This document shows positions 26,197-34,141 of a DNA stretch of 64,000 nt, piece by piece (the first letter of the stretch is position 1; each line of letters opens with the position of its first letter). A program made the translations under genes and the position numbers. Under the pieces are notes generated by a model. It searched no databases. It saw only the letters and a list, made by a program, of their open reading frames with translations, and was not told the origin of the DNA. The stretch is from Hyphobacterium sp. CCMP332 (GTDB lineage Bacteria; Bacteroidota; Bacteroidia; Cytophagales; CCMP332): NCBI GenBank assembly GCA_014323545.1, contig CP058647.1, positions 1,714,001 through 1,778,000 on the forward strand. The letters are read 5' to 3'.

Positions 26197-27919
26197 TTTT
26201 ATTGTTCCACAACCACCAGGTAAAATAAGCAAAGCTCAAGGCCAGTGCTAAAGTAAGGCTGAAATTTAACCAGTCTTTATATAAGCCGTAACCAATGCAA
26301 AGCAATATTGCATAAACACAAATACAGGAAACAAACATGGCTACTAGTTTGATTTTCATTCCCTGATACAATGCCTTTTCATCCAGATTTAGTTTATTCA
26401 GAAAACTCTTCCAGTCTTTTTCTTTATTCATGCCAAAATATCTTGCCACGACTAGCCAGATTAAGGTTGTCGCTCCAACACTTAAACTCAGTTTTTGCCA
26501 TGATAATAAGGTTTCGCCAAAAAACATCGAGTGCATATATTCAGCATACAATGCGAAAATAAAAGATACCACCATTGCTGTGATTTCCGCTACAGGGTGG
26601 ATATGTTTCCAAAACCACCTGAGTATATAAATTAACCCGGTTCCGGCCCCAAGCAATAATAGCAAATCAAAGGCCTGCTTCGCATTTTGCAGATATAATG
26701 CAATGATTGCAGAAACCACCATTAAAACTAAGGTGCTTGTTTTCCCGACTAGTAAAAGCTCCTTGTCTTTTGCCTCAGGTTTGACAAATCTTTTATAAAA
26801 ATCAAGAGTAATATAGGAAGAGCCCCAATTCAAATGCGTTGAAATCGTTGACATATATGCAGCGATTAATGAGGTTAAAACCAGGCCCAGAATTCCGGTT
26901 GGAAGAAAACTCAGCATCGCCGGATAGGCAAGGTCATGACCCATTGTGCTTTGTGCAATAGTGGGGAAGGCTCTTTGAATATCACTGAGTTCGGGAAATA
27001 CCAAAAGAGAACAAAGAGCAACAATTATCCAGGGCCAGGGCCTTAGGGCATAATGAGCCAGGTTGAATAGAAATACAGCCCCCATTGCATTGTTTTCATT
27101 TTTGGCGGATAACATTCGCTGAGCTATATAGCCTCCGCCTCCGGGTTCCGCTCCAGGATACCAGGTGCTCCACCATTGGATTGCAAATGGAATAAGAACC
27201 AGAGGAACCCAAACAGATGGATCACTAAAATCCGGGACAATCAAAAGCTTATCTGATAAATCAGGATTGGCCACAAGCTTTTCCAACCCGCCAACCGATG
27301 GGTGCTTTAAGGAATACCATGCTGCAAGAAATGCTCCGGCTATCGAAAGTATAAATTGAAGGAAGTCTGTGATCAAAACGCTTCTCAAACCTCCCAAACC
27401 GGAATATATTACAGTAATTCCTCCGGCAATTAGTACTGTATGCAAAGGCGACAAGCCCAGTAAAATTCCTGATATTTTTATAGCTGCCAGGCTAACGGTA
27501 GCCATAATAAAAACATTGATTAAAAACCCTAGATACAAGGCTCTAAAACCGCGAAGAAAAGATGCCGGTTTGCCCGAATATCGGATTTCATAAAACTCCA
27601 GGTCAGTATTGAGGCCCGCTTTTCTCCATAATCTTGAAAAGATAAATACAGTGAGCATTCCTGTTAGCAACATTACCCACCAAACCCAGTTGCCATACAC
27701 ACCATCGGATCTTACAATATCTGTCACTAGGTTAGGCGTGTCAGCGGAAAAAGTGGTGGCCACCATTGATATTCCCAAAATCCACCAGGGCATATTTCTA
27801 CCGGATAAAAAATATTGCTGGACTGATTTACCCGCCTTCCCGGCTGTTATTATACCTATGGCAAGCGAAATCACAAAATACCCGATTATTATTGTTGTAT
27901 CCAGAAATTCAATCTTCAT
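26177..27919 (-). CDS. Sodium:solute symporter (SSS family)
   Basis: 580 residues with about 13-14 membrane segments. SSS features: QYFLSGRNMPWWILGISMVA near the N-terminus, GLGGLRSVLITDFLQ (Na+ site region) and ISTHLNWGSSYITLDFY. It cotransports a solute with Na+ through the inner membrane; the substrate (sugar, amino acid or other) cannot be deduced. It is monocistronic. The 3' end overlaps the bTHX gene by 20 bases on the opposite strand. Confidence 0.9.
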   Translation of the reverse strand: MKIEFLDTTIIIGYFVISLAIGIITAGKAGKSVQQYFLSGRNMPWWILGISMVATTFSADTPNLVTDIVRSDGVYGNWVWWVMLLTGMLTVFIFSRLWRKAGLNTDLEFYEIRYSGKPASFLRGFRALYLGFLINVFIMATVSLAAIKISGILLGLSPLHTVLIAGGITVIYSGLGGLRSVLITDFLQFILSIAGAFLAAWYSLKHPSVGGLEKLVANPDLSDKLLIVPDFSDPSVWVPLVLIPFAIQWWSTWYPGAEPGGGGYIAQRMLSAKNENNAMGAVFLFNLAHYALRPWPWIIVALCSLLVFPELSDIQRAFPTIAQSTMGHDLAYPAMLSFLPTGILGLVLTSLIAAYMSTISTHLNWGSSYITLDFYKRFVKPEAKDKELLLVGKTSTLVLMVVSAIIALYLQNAKQAFDLLLLLGAGTGLIYILRWFWKHIHPVAEITAMVVSFIFALYAEYMHSMFFGETLLSWQKLSLSVGATTLIWLVVARYFGMNKEKDWKSFLNKLNLDEKALYQGMKIKLVAMFVSCICVYAILLCIGYGLYKDWLNFSLTLALALSFAYFTWWLWNNKIKTFST

Positions 27920-27985
27920 GCTTGAATATCAATTGGCTATTATGCCTCAATGTTACATTCATTATTTGAATTCAGTGCATATGCA

Positions 27986-28014
27986 TTGAAAATATTACAT
28001 GACAAATACATTTG
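27986..28014 (+). promoter_or_regulatory. Bacteroidota-type promoter for the candidate small RNA
   Basis: TTG at 27986-27988, 18 bases, then TACATTTG at 28007-28014, an exact TAnnTTTG. The expected start is about 28019-28021, just where the first hairpin of the downstream non-coding segment begins. Confidence 0.5.
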
Positions 28015-28019
28015 AGCAA

Positions 28020-28150
28020 AATCAACATTTTTGATACTATATAGTCTGTAGTTTGGAACTCCAAAACAAAATATTAAAGGTTTTAGGAAAGGAAGCCTAA
28101 TTACTAACACACACCAGAAAATCGGTCCCATTCGGAGCCGATTTTTTTTT
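28020..28150 (+). ncRNA. Candidate small RNA or leader with own promoter and terminator
   Basis: About 130 bases without an open frame. It starts at the predicted TSS and ends in a strong terminator. Four local hairpins can be drawn: ATCAA/TTGAT (28021-28035), TTTGG-AACT-CCAAA (28052-28065), TTAGG/CCTAA with the purine-rich loop AAAGGAAG (28083-28100), and the terminator. I cannot match it to a known RNA family; the GGAA-containing loop recalls SRP RNA, but no long hairpin forms. It could be a trans-acting sRNA, or an attenuator in front of the 47-codon gene. Confidence 0.45.
28120..28150 (+). terminator. Rho-independent terminator of the candidate small RNA
   Basis: AATCGG (28120-28125) pairs with CCGATT (28138-28143); inner TCC/GGA pairs with one bulged G extend the stem, with loop CATTC. 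Nine T residues run from 28142 to 28150. No protein gene ends just upstream on this strand. Confidence 0.88.
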
Positions 28151-28181
28151 GTGATCCTTGCAATAACTATTTTTGCGATCT

Positions 28182-28325
28182 ATGAATGTCAAAAAGAAGG
28201 TGTTTATAATTGTTTCGGTTCTTTTCATTGCTCTCATGGTTTACTTTGCTTACGATTTAATGTCAAGAACAACTGCCCCTTGGGAAAAAAAAGAAGAAAT
28301 TATTAAGAAATACAAAGTTGACTAA
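28182..28325 (+). CDS. 47-residue single-pass membrane protein
   Basis: Starts MNVKKKVFIIVSVLFIALMV and ends KKYKVD. There is one hydrophobic segment (about 8-25) with a positive N-terminus, followed by YDLMSRTTAPWEKKEE, a short charged tail. The gene is too short for most gene finders. A TATTTTTG element at 28168-28175 lies too close to the ATG to be its normal promoter, so it may be read through from the small RNA unit. I do not recognise a function. Confidence 0.7.
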   Translation: MNVKKKVFIIVSVLFIALMVYFAYDLMSRTTAPWEKKEEIIKKYKVD

Positions 28326-28392
28326 AAACAAAATAGGTCATTCTTTCACAATTAATGCGTTATTTTACCACAAAACAAATGCTTTTCAATAA

Positions 28393-28713
28393 ATGGAATT
28401 ACTAGACTACCAGGAATTTTTAGCATATCTTTTTCTATACGGCGCTTCTGCTGATTTGATTATAAAAGAAAACGAAGTTGAAATGATTCTAGAAAGAGTT
28501 GGAAAAGAAAAATATGAACGGGCCAGAAAATTATTCGAAGGAAAATCCGACTATGAAAGGTTGCAGTTTATATTGGCGCATAAAAGCGTTCACTTTCCAA
28601 ACGAGGAAGATAAAAACAAATTGATGGCTCAATTAAAAGAAATCTTTCTGATAGACAAGGATTATTCAATTATGGAACAAAATATATTCAGAATACTTCA
28701 AAAAATATTATGA
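28393..28713 (+). CDS. Hypothetical helical protein (possibly TerB-like)
   Basis: 106 residues, no signal peptide, all-helical in appearance (YQEFLAYLFLYGASADLIIKENEVEMILERVG). Features resemble small TerB-type or EF-hand-like acidic helical proteins, but no metal motif is convincing. Its stop overlaps the start of the M49-like peptidase gene (ATGA at 28710-28713), so the two are translationally coupled. Confidence 0.7.
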   Translation: MELLDYQEFLAYLFLYGASADLIIKENEVEMILERVGKEKYERARKLFEGKSDYERLQFILAHKSVHFPNEEDKNKLMAQLKEIFLIDKDYSIMEQNIFRILQKIL

Positions 28714-30362
28714 GAACGATTTTAGCGTTTTTTGCCGCTGCATTATTATTGGCTTGTACCGGCGAAAAAAAAGAAACTGCGAAAAACCCAGCTATTCAAT
28801 ATACACCTTCAAAAAATATTTCTGATGTGTTGAATGATTATAAGGAAGTAGAGTTAAATGCGGATTTATCAAAGTTGAGTTCTGATCAGAAAAACCTTAT
28901 CGCAATATTAATAGAGGCATCAGAAATAATGGACGAGCTTTTCTGGTTACAAACTTATGGGGATAAAAGTGAGCTACTTGACAATATTTCGGATTCTGCA
29001 TGCAGGGCCTATGCGGAAATTAATTATGGCCCATGGGATCGTTTAAATGCAGACCTGTCCTTTATTAATGAAATAGGTGAAAAGCCAAAAGGAGCCAATT
29101 TTTATCCGAAGGATATGACTGAGGGAGAATTTAACGCACTAGAAGATTCGTCCAAAACAGGTCTTTATACATTAATTAAAAGAGATGATTCAGGAGAACT
29201 TTACTCTGTTCCCTATCATGAAGCATACCTGGAGAAACTAAGTCAGGCTTCTGACTTACTAAAAAAAGGAGCAGAAATTGCCGCAGATACCGGATTAAAA
29301 AACTATTTGAATTTGAGGGCTGAAGCATTGCTAAATGATGAATATTTTGAAAGTGATATTGCCTGGATGGATATGAAATCCAATAACATCGATGTGGTAA
29401 TTGGCCCGATCGAAAACTATGAAGATCAGCTTTACAATTACAAAACAGCCTACGAAGCTTATGTGCTTGTAAAAGATGTAGAGTGGAGCAATAAACTGAT
29501 GCGTTTTATTGCCTTTCTTCCAGATTTACAAAAATCACTTCCGGTAGATCAAAAATATAAAAATGAAGCCCCGGGTACAGATTCTGATTTAAATGCTTAC
29601 GATGTTGTTTACTATGCGGGTAATTGTAATTCAGGTGGTAAAACCATTGCTATAAATCTGCCAAATGATGAAAGGGTTCAGTTGGAAAAAGGAACCAGAA
29701 GACTGCAACTAAAAAATGCAATGAGGGCAAAATTTGATGAAATAATGCTTCCAATTTCTACCATTTTAATTGACCCCGAACAACGGCAAAATGTCACATT
29801 TGACGCATTTTTTGCAAATACGATGTTTCATGAAGTTGCACATGGGCTAGGAATAAAGAATACAATTAATGATTTAGGTCCTGTAAGAAGAGCATTAAAG
29901 GAAAAAGCATCGGCAATTGAAGAAGGGAAAGCTGATGTTCTCGGTGTATATATGATATCTAAATTACATGAAATGGGCGAACTCCCGGATACTGATTTAA
30001 TGGATTACTATGTGACATTTATGGCAGGTATCTTCAGGTCCATTCGTTTTGGAAGCACAAGTGCTCATGGGATGGCGAATATGATTCGTTTTAATTTTTT
30101 TAAGGAAATGAATGCATTTGAACAGGATAAAGAAAGTGGTTATTACAAAGTAAATCGCGAAAATTTTGAATCAGCGATAAATGCCCTTTCCAATAAAATT
30201 CTTGTATTACAGGGTGATGGAGATTATGAAGCTGCCAACGATTTATTTGATCAATATGGAAATGTTGGGCCGGAGCTTCAGGAAGATCTTGGAAGAGTTA
30301 ATAATGCAGGCATTCCAAAAGACATTGTCTTCAAACAAGGAAAACAAATTCTCGGCCTATAA
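28710..30362 (+). CDS. M49-like zinc peptidase lipoprotein (dipeptidyl peptidase III family)
   Basis: 550 residues with a lipoprotein signal (FFAAALLLACTG). The metal site is FHEVAHGLG (HEVAH at 374-378) and EEGKAD (404-409). Other family features are GPIENYED (about 232) and GNCNSGGKTIAINLPND. Classical DPP III has HELLGH, a hexapeptide with an inserted residue; this protein has the shorter HExxH form, as in some bacterial M49 enzymes. Likely acts as an envelope metallopeptidase. Overlaps the preceding small gene by 4 bases and converges with the TPR gene. Confidence 0.85.
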   Translation: MRTILAFFAAALLLACTGEKKETAKNPAIQYTPSKNISDVLNDYKEVELNADLSKLSSDQKNLIAILIEASEIMDELFWLQTYGDKSELLDNISDSACRAYAEINYGPWDRLNADLSFINEIGEKPKGANFYPKDMTEGEFNALEDSSKTGLYTLIKRDDSGELYSVPYHEAYLEKLSQASDLLKKGAEIAADTGLKNYLNLRAEALLNDEYFESDIAWMDMKSNNIDVVIGPIENYEDQLYNYKTAYEAYVLVKDVEWSNKLMRFIAFLPDLQKSLPVDQKYKNEAPGTDSDLNAYDVVYYAGNCNSGGKTIAINLPNDERVQLEKGTRRLQLKNAMRAKFDEIMLPISTILIDPEQRQNVTFDAFFANTMFHEVAHGLGIKNTINDLGPVRRALKEKASAIEEGKADVLGVYMISKLHEMGELPDTDLMDYYVTFMAGIFRSIRFGSTSAHGMANMIRFNFFKEMNAFEQDKESGYYKVNRENFESAINALSNKILVLQGDGDYEAANDLFDQYGNVGPELQEDLGRVNNAGIPKDIVFKQGKQILGL

Positions 30363-32186
30363 TTACTGGTAATCGCCTCGTAAAGACCTGAATCGCTTTC
30401 TGGCTTCAGCATTGTAAATGCTTCCGGGAAACTCGAATAAAATTTCCTTATAGATTTCCATGGCCTCTTCTTCCCTGTCAAGGTATTTCTCAAATAATTC
30501 CGCTTTAAGGAATAAGGCATCATCACCATAAATATCGTCCATATATAAATTGAGTATATTATCCAGGTTGTCCAGGGCATCAGAAATATTGCCAATTCGA
30601 ATATTTATCTGAGCCATATTCCAAAATATTTCATCGCTTAAACTGTGATTGGGAAACTCCAATAATAAGGTCTGATAATTATAAATCGCAGAGTCAAACT
30701 TTTTTTGAAACGTTAAAAGGTCAATTTTTGCAAACTTAAACAGTGCTTCTCCCGACGTGTCCAGGGCGAGGTTATCCTGAATTAAAAGACTGAGATCCAT
30801 TGCATCATTTGCTATTACTCTTGAGGTGGCAAGTTTTAATATGTCAAGATTGCTTTGCGCTAATTCAAAATTGCCCTTGTAGTAATACATTTTTGCCAAT
30901 TTCAGTTTTGCCTCATGGCCAATAGCCTGGTCTTTATATGCTTTGTCTACTTGTGAATACAATAAAATAGATTCCCAGGGCTCATTTTTAAGTAAATAAA
31001 TATCACCCAAACTCAACTTGCAGGAGCCTACAAACGAATAAGAGGTTCTCGGAATTTTAATCGCTTCGGAAAGAATGCTAATCGCTGTATCGTGGTCTTC
31101 AATATAAAATGCATAAAGCAGTGCCATTTTTCTCATCGCCTCTGCTGTGTTTCTCCTTAATCCCAGTTCTTCAACCAGGTCGGAATATTCATTTATAAGT
31201 GTTTTAATTTGGCTAAGATCTACTGGAAAGGTGTTCTTAACTATTTCTTCACGTGTTTCAATTAATTTTTGCTTGGCAAAAGCGTAATTGACACTTTTTG
31301 GATACTTATCGATTATATATTCATATATTTTTACTGCTGTTTCATAGTCTTTATTCTTAAAAGCAATTTGGCCAAGGTTCAGAAGTTCAGATCCCATTAA
31401 ATCGAAACGCTTATCCAAGGCGCGTGCCTGGATAAATGCCTTATCGAACTGTTTAATTTGTACATACAACCAAACTAGCATTTCGTTAAAGGTCCCCTGG
31501 TTGTCTTTTTGCATCAATCGAATAAGCTCGGTCTCCAGTTCCTGGTAGTTTTCAATACTTATAAATGATTGTAAAATATTCTGAGCATAATTTATATTCT
31601 GAGGATTTAATTTGAGAAGGTTGAGGCTTTCCCGAACCACACCTTTTTCATTACCCGAGGATCTGTAAACTGTTAGCAGGTCCTGAACATAGGCAAATTC
31701 GTTTTTTTTGTTTTTCCGGGCCACCATAAAAAACTTCTCGGCCATTTGATATTCTCTTTTTCTGAGAAGTATGTTAGACACCACGCGAAGATTGTTATTT
31801 CTCTTGGTGTAATTGTCAATAAATTGATCAAACTCCTCCTCAAATTTCCTTTGATCACCAAAATTGCGTTCCAGAAAAATTTCATCTACCTGATAACTGA
31901 CATTGTCAGGAAATCGCTTAGTCAGTTTTCTTAGCAATTGTCGCGCCTCCTTTTCTTTATTCAGTTTTAAAAGCGATTCAAGATACTTGTCATAAACTAA
32001 TGGAATATTTTTGTCCGTTTTGATGAGCTCCTCAAAATATTCAACTGCCTTGGCATATTCGCCTTTGTTATAATATTCAATTGATAATTGAACACTATTA
32101 TTTTGGGCCATTAAGGCATTGGTTAAAAGGATCAAGATCGTCATAAGACAAAATCTTTGAAGTACGATGGACGCGTTTGTTAACAC
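30363..32186 (-). CDS. Secreted tetratricopeptide repeat protein
   Basis: 607 residues. A GTG at 32186 starts a plausible signal peptide (SIVLQRFCLMTILILLTNALMA); the ATG at 32144 would leave it without a positive charge, so the GTG is preferred. The mature protein is almost entirely TPR helices (YYNKGEYAKAVEYFEELIK, FDSAIYNYQTLLLEFPNHSLSDEIFWNMAQI, MEIYKEILFEFPGSIYNAEARKRF). Likely a periplasmic scaffold. It ends one base from the stop of the convergent peptidase gene. The AT-rich 364-base gap lies upstream. Confidence 0.88.
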   Translation of the reverse strand: MLTNASIVLQRFCLMTILILLTNALMAQNNSVQLSIEYYNKGEYAKAVEYFEELIKTDKNIPLVYDKYLESLLKLNKEKEARQLLRKLTKRFPDNVSYQVDEIFLERNFGDQRKFEEEFDQFIDNYTKRNNNLRVVSNILLRKREYQMAEKFFMVARKNKKNEFAYVQDLLTVYRSSGNEKGVVRESLNLLKLNPQNINYAQNILQSFISIENYQELETELIRLMQKDNQGTFNEMLVWLYVQIKQFDKAFIQARALDKRFDLMGSELLNLGQIAFKNKDYETAVKIYEYIIDKYPKSVNYAFAKQKLIETREEIVKNTFPVDLSQIKTLINEYSDLVEELGLRRNTAEAMRKMALLYAFYIEDHDTAISILSEAIKIPRTSYSFVGSCKLSLGDIYLLKNEPWESILLYSQVDKAYKDQAIGHEAKLKLAKMYYYKGNFELAQSNLDILKLATSRVIANDAMDLSLLIQDNLALDTSGEALFKFAKIDLLTFQKKFDSAIYNYQTLLLEFPNHSLSDEIFWNMAQINIRIGNISDALDNLDNILNLYMDDIYGDDALFLKAELFEKYLDREEEAMEIYKEILFEFPGSIYNAEARKRFRSLRGDYQ

Positions 32187-32550
32187 CTTAATTATTATTA
32201 TTATTTATTATATAAATATTGTTATTGTTATTGTACGGTGGATATGTAGATAAATTGTGAAAATTTAATTTGTTATTTATAAATGTTTTTAATGTTGAAT
32301 TAACTTGTTATTATCCACAAGGTTTTTAAATTTAAGTGTTTGATATACAATAAGTTATTTGTTATTAACATTGTCTTAAAAACAGGCTTGTTTGTAACTT
32401 ATTTTTCCTTGCATTGTTCATATCAGTAATCTAAGTTAGACTTATTACTAAATACCGCTTGTGATTTAAGACATTATTAGTGATTTAACGAAATTGTAAT
32501 TGATAGTGTTCATAAGTGCTTTTATATTAACAAGTTTTTACACAGATATT
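32187..32550. other. AT-rich intergenic region with DnaA box (candidate origin region)
   Basis: The longest non-coding gap in the window. It holds ATT repeats at 32191-32202, five copies of TTGTTATT (32219, 32225, 32270, 32305, 32359), a perfect DnaA box TTATCCACA (32311-32319) and a one-off TTTTACACA match (32536-32544). A weaker box on the other strand is at 32256-32264. It is the 5' flank of the TPR gene and the 3' flank of the Ig-like lipoprotein gene, so it could also hold a promoter. Confidence 0.45.
32311..32319 (+). promoter_or_regulatory. Perfect DnaA box (TTATCCACA)
   Basis: Exact match to the high-affinity DnaA binding consensus, inside the AT-rich gap two genes downstream of mnmG. 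A single nine-base match can occur by chance in 64 kb, but its position in the only long AT-rich gap makes it worth noting. Confidence 0.5.
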
Positions 32551-34137
32551 TCATTTTATTGTTAATATCTTATCCTGAACAATCCAATTGGCTTTGATTA
32601 AAATATCTTCTTTAAATATTACTACTTTCTCAGGTTGAATGTATTTATAATGATCTCCCTTATCCCAAATACCATTATTATTTTCATCGTGTATAAGCCT
32701 GAGCCGATATGTTCCGGGGTCCAGATAGCGAATCGAAAAAGCTCCTGGTTCTACTAAAAGTTCTCTTTTGGTATTTCCCTTTAAATCTGTGACTTGTAGA
32801 ATTAGATTGTCATAATCTGATCTTACTTCACCATCTATCTGTCCAAATTTCTCTTCTCGTGGTAGATTGTAAAACATTTTAACATTTCTTATCGTGTCAT
32901 TATATATAGATGTAATGTCGTTTTTAATTATTTTGATTATAGTATTTTTAGATTTTGGCTTAGGATTGATAATGAAATAGGATTGTTCACCTATTTTACC
33001 ATAGTCTAATTTGTCAATGATAATGCTATCTTTTTGCTCTGTAACAATAAGTGTGGAGTCAAGCTGAAAAGTATTAAGTCTCAGATTGAAGCTTAGGCGG
33101 ATTGTATCCGGAATAGATTCAACATCTCCATTTTTTGGTTCTATCTCAATTGAAAATTCAGGTTTAAGGGTGTCTGATAGTAAGTCATTCTTTATATAAA
33201 GAGTTGAATCAAAATTATAAGTACTTGAATCTGTCACATTAATATTTATTGCTAAGGAATCAGTTATTAGAAAAGGGTGAAATAAATTCAGGCTCTTTGT
33301 CTTACTTGATAAATATGAAAAAATACTGTCCTCCTCCAATTGATATTCAAAAATTCCTTTATTAAATGAAAAGGTGGTATAATTATAATGATGTCTTGTA
33401 GATAATAATCTAAAGGGCCTTGTATCCTGAGCACTTAAAAACAATTGATAGACCGTATCGTTGTAGGACGGTAAAATACTATCGGAATACAAAGCTATTT
33501 TCTCTTTACCGATATTGTAAATAAGATTGCCATTGTCATCCTTAATAGCATACAAGCGGAAATAATTCTTAGGTAAATTGTTAATTGTAAAATTACCCTC
33601 CTCGTCTACTCGCGATAAATAAGCAGGTCTGTGTTTCTGTATATCGATTGTGTCGTTTATAGGTTGTAAAACCGCAATGACATCCTTTAGCGGTTCTTGA
33701 GTAAACATATCTATGGCTTTGCCTTTAATAAATGCGGTATCAATGTCGGGGCCGGTAGAAAAAGCAATAACCGCATTTTGACTTGGGTTTCTCTCAGTGA
33801 TATCTACTATACTGTTTCCAAAATTTAAATTATAGGTTGTATTTTGACGAAGGGTATCTTTAAGACGTATGGTCAATGATTTCTTTTTTGGCGTTTCTTT
33901 AATTTGAATATTATCATCGGGAGTAATTATCAGCTCATTGATTAGACCTTTTGTTTCTATTTGTTCATCAAAAAACAAGGTTATTTCATCACTCGCGAAA
34001 TTTGTGCTATTGTGTTCAGGAATTGACTTTAGCAAGATGGGAGGATCCAAATCTTTCTCACCACCGGTCGGAGGTTTAATGTTGGCACATGAAAGTGTAA
34101 AAAACACTGACAAGAAACATAAGTGTTTGAATTTCAA
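32551..34137 (-). CDS. Ig-like (Big_5) domain lipoprotein
   Basis: 528 residues. Lipoprotein signal (CFLSVFFTLSCANI) followed by the conserved KPPTGGEKDLDPPILLKSIPE, which opens a Big_5 Ig-like domain (FFDEQIETKGL, LNFGNSIVDITERN). A carboxypeptidase-regulatory-like middle part and a C-terminal RLIHDENNNGIWDKGD block follow. This type of gene is common in Bacteroidota and often next to mnmG. It starts 4 bases after the mnmG stop, so it is in the same operon. Surface or envelope role; function unknown. Confidence 0.85.
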   Translation of the reverse strand: MKFKHLCFLSVFFTLSCANIKPPTGGEKDLDPPILLKSIPEHNSTNFASDEITLFFDEQIETKGLINELIITPDDNIQIKETPKKKSLTIRLKDTLRQNTTYNLNFGNSIVDITERNPSQNAVIAFSTGPDIDTAFIKGKAIDMFTQEPLKDVIAVLQPINDTIDIQKHRPAYLSRVDEEGNFTINNLPKNYFRLYAIKDDNGNLIYNIGKEKIALYSDSILPSYNDTVYQLFLSAQDTRPFRLLSTRHHYNYTTFSFNKGIFEYQLEEDSIFSYLSSKTKSLNLFHPFLITDSLAININVTDSSTYNFDSTLYIKNDLLSDTLKPEFSIEIEPKNGDVESIPDTIRLSFNLRLNTFQLDSTLIVTEQKDSIIIDKLDYGKIGEQSYFIINPKPKSKNTIIKIIKNDITSIYNDTIRNVKMFYNLPREEKFGQIDGEVRSDYDNLILQVTDLKGNTKRELLVEPGAFSIRYLDPGTYRLRLIHDENNNGIWDKGDHYKYIQPEKVVIFKEDILIKANWIVQDKILTIK

Positions 34138-34141
34138 TTAG

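Noticed and set aside
27609-27989. 126-codon plus-strand frame at the start of the symporter gene
   Set aside because: It is antisense to well-conserved SSS transmembrane sequence and has no coding signature of its own.
28020-28118. SRP (4.5S-like) RNA
   Set aside because: The GGAAAGGAAGCC stretch recalls the SRP loop, but the flanks do not fold into the single long hairpin of SRP RNA and the conserved internal-loop bases are missing.
32187-32550. Plasmid-type iteron origin
   Set aside because: The TTGTTATT copies are irregularly spaced (6, 45, 35, 54 bases) and no Rep gene is near; the surroundings are core chromosomal genes.
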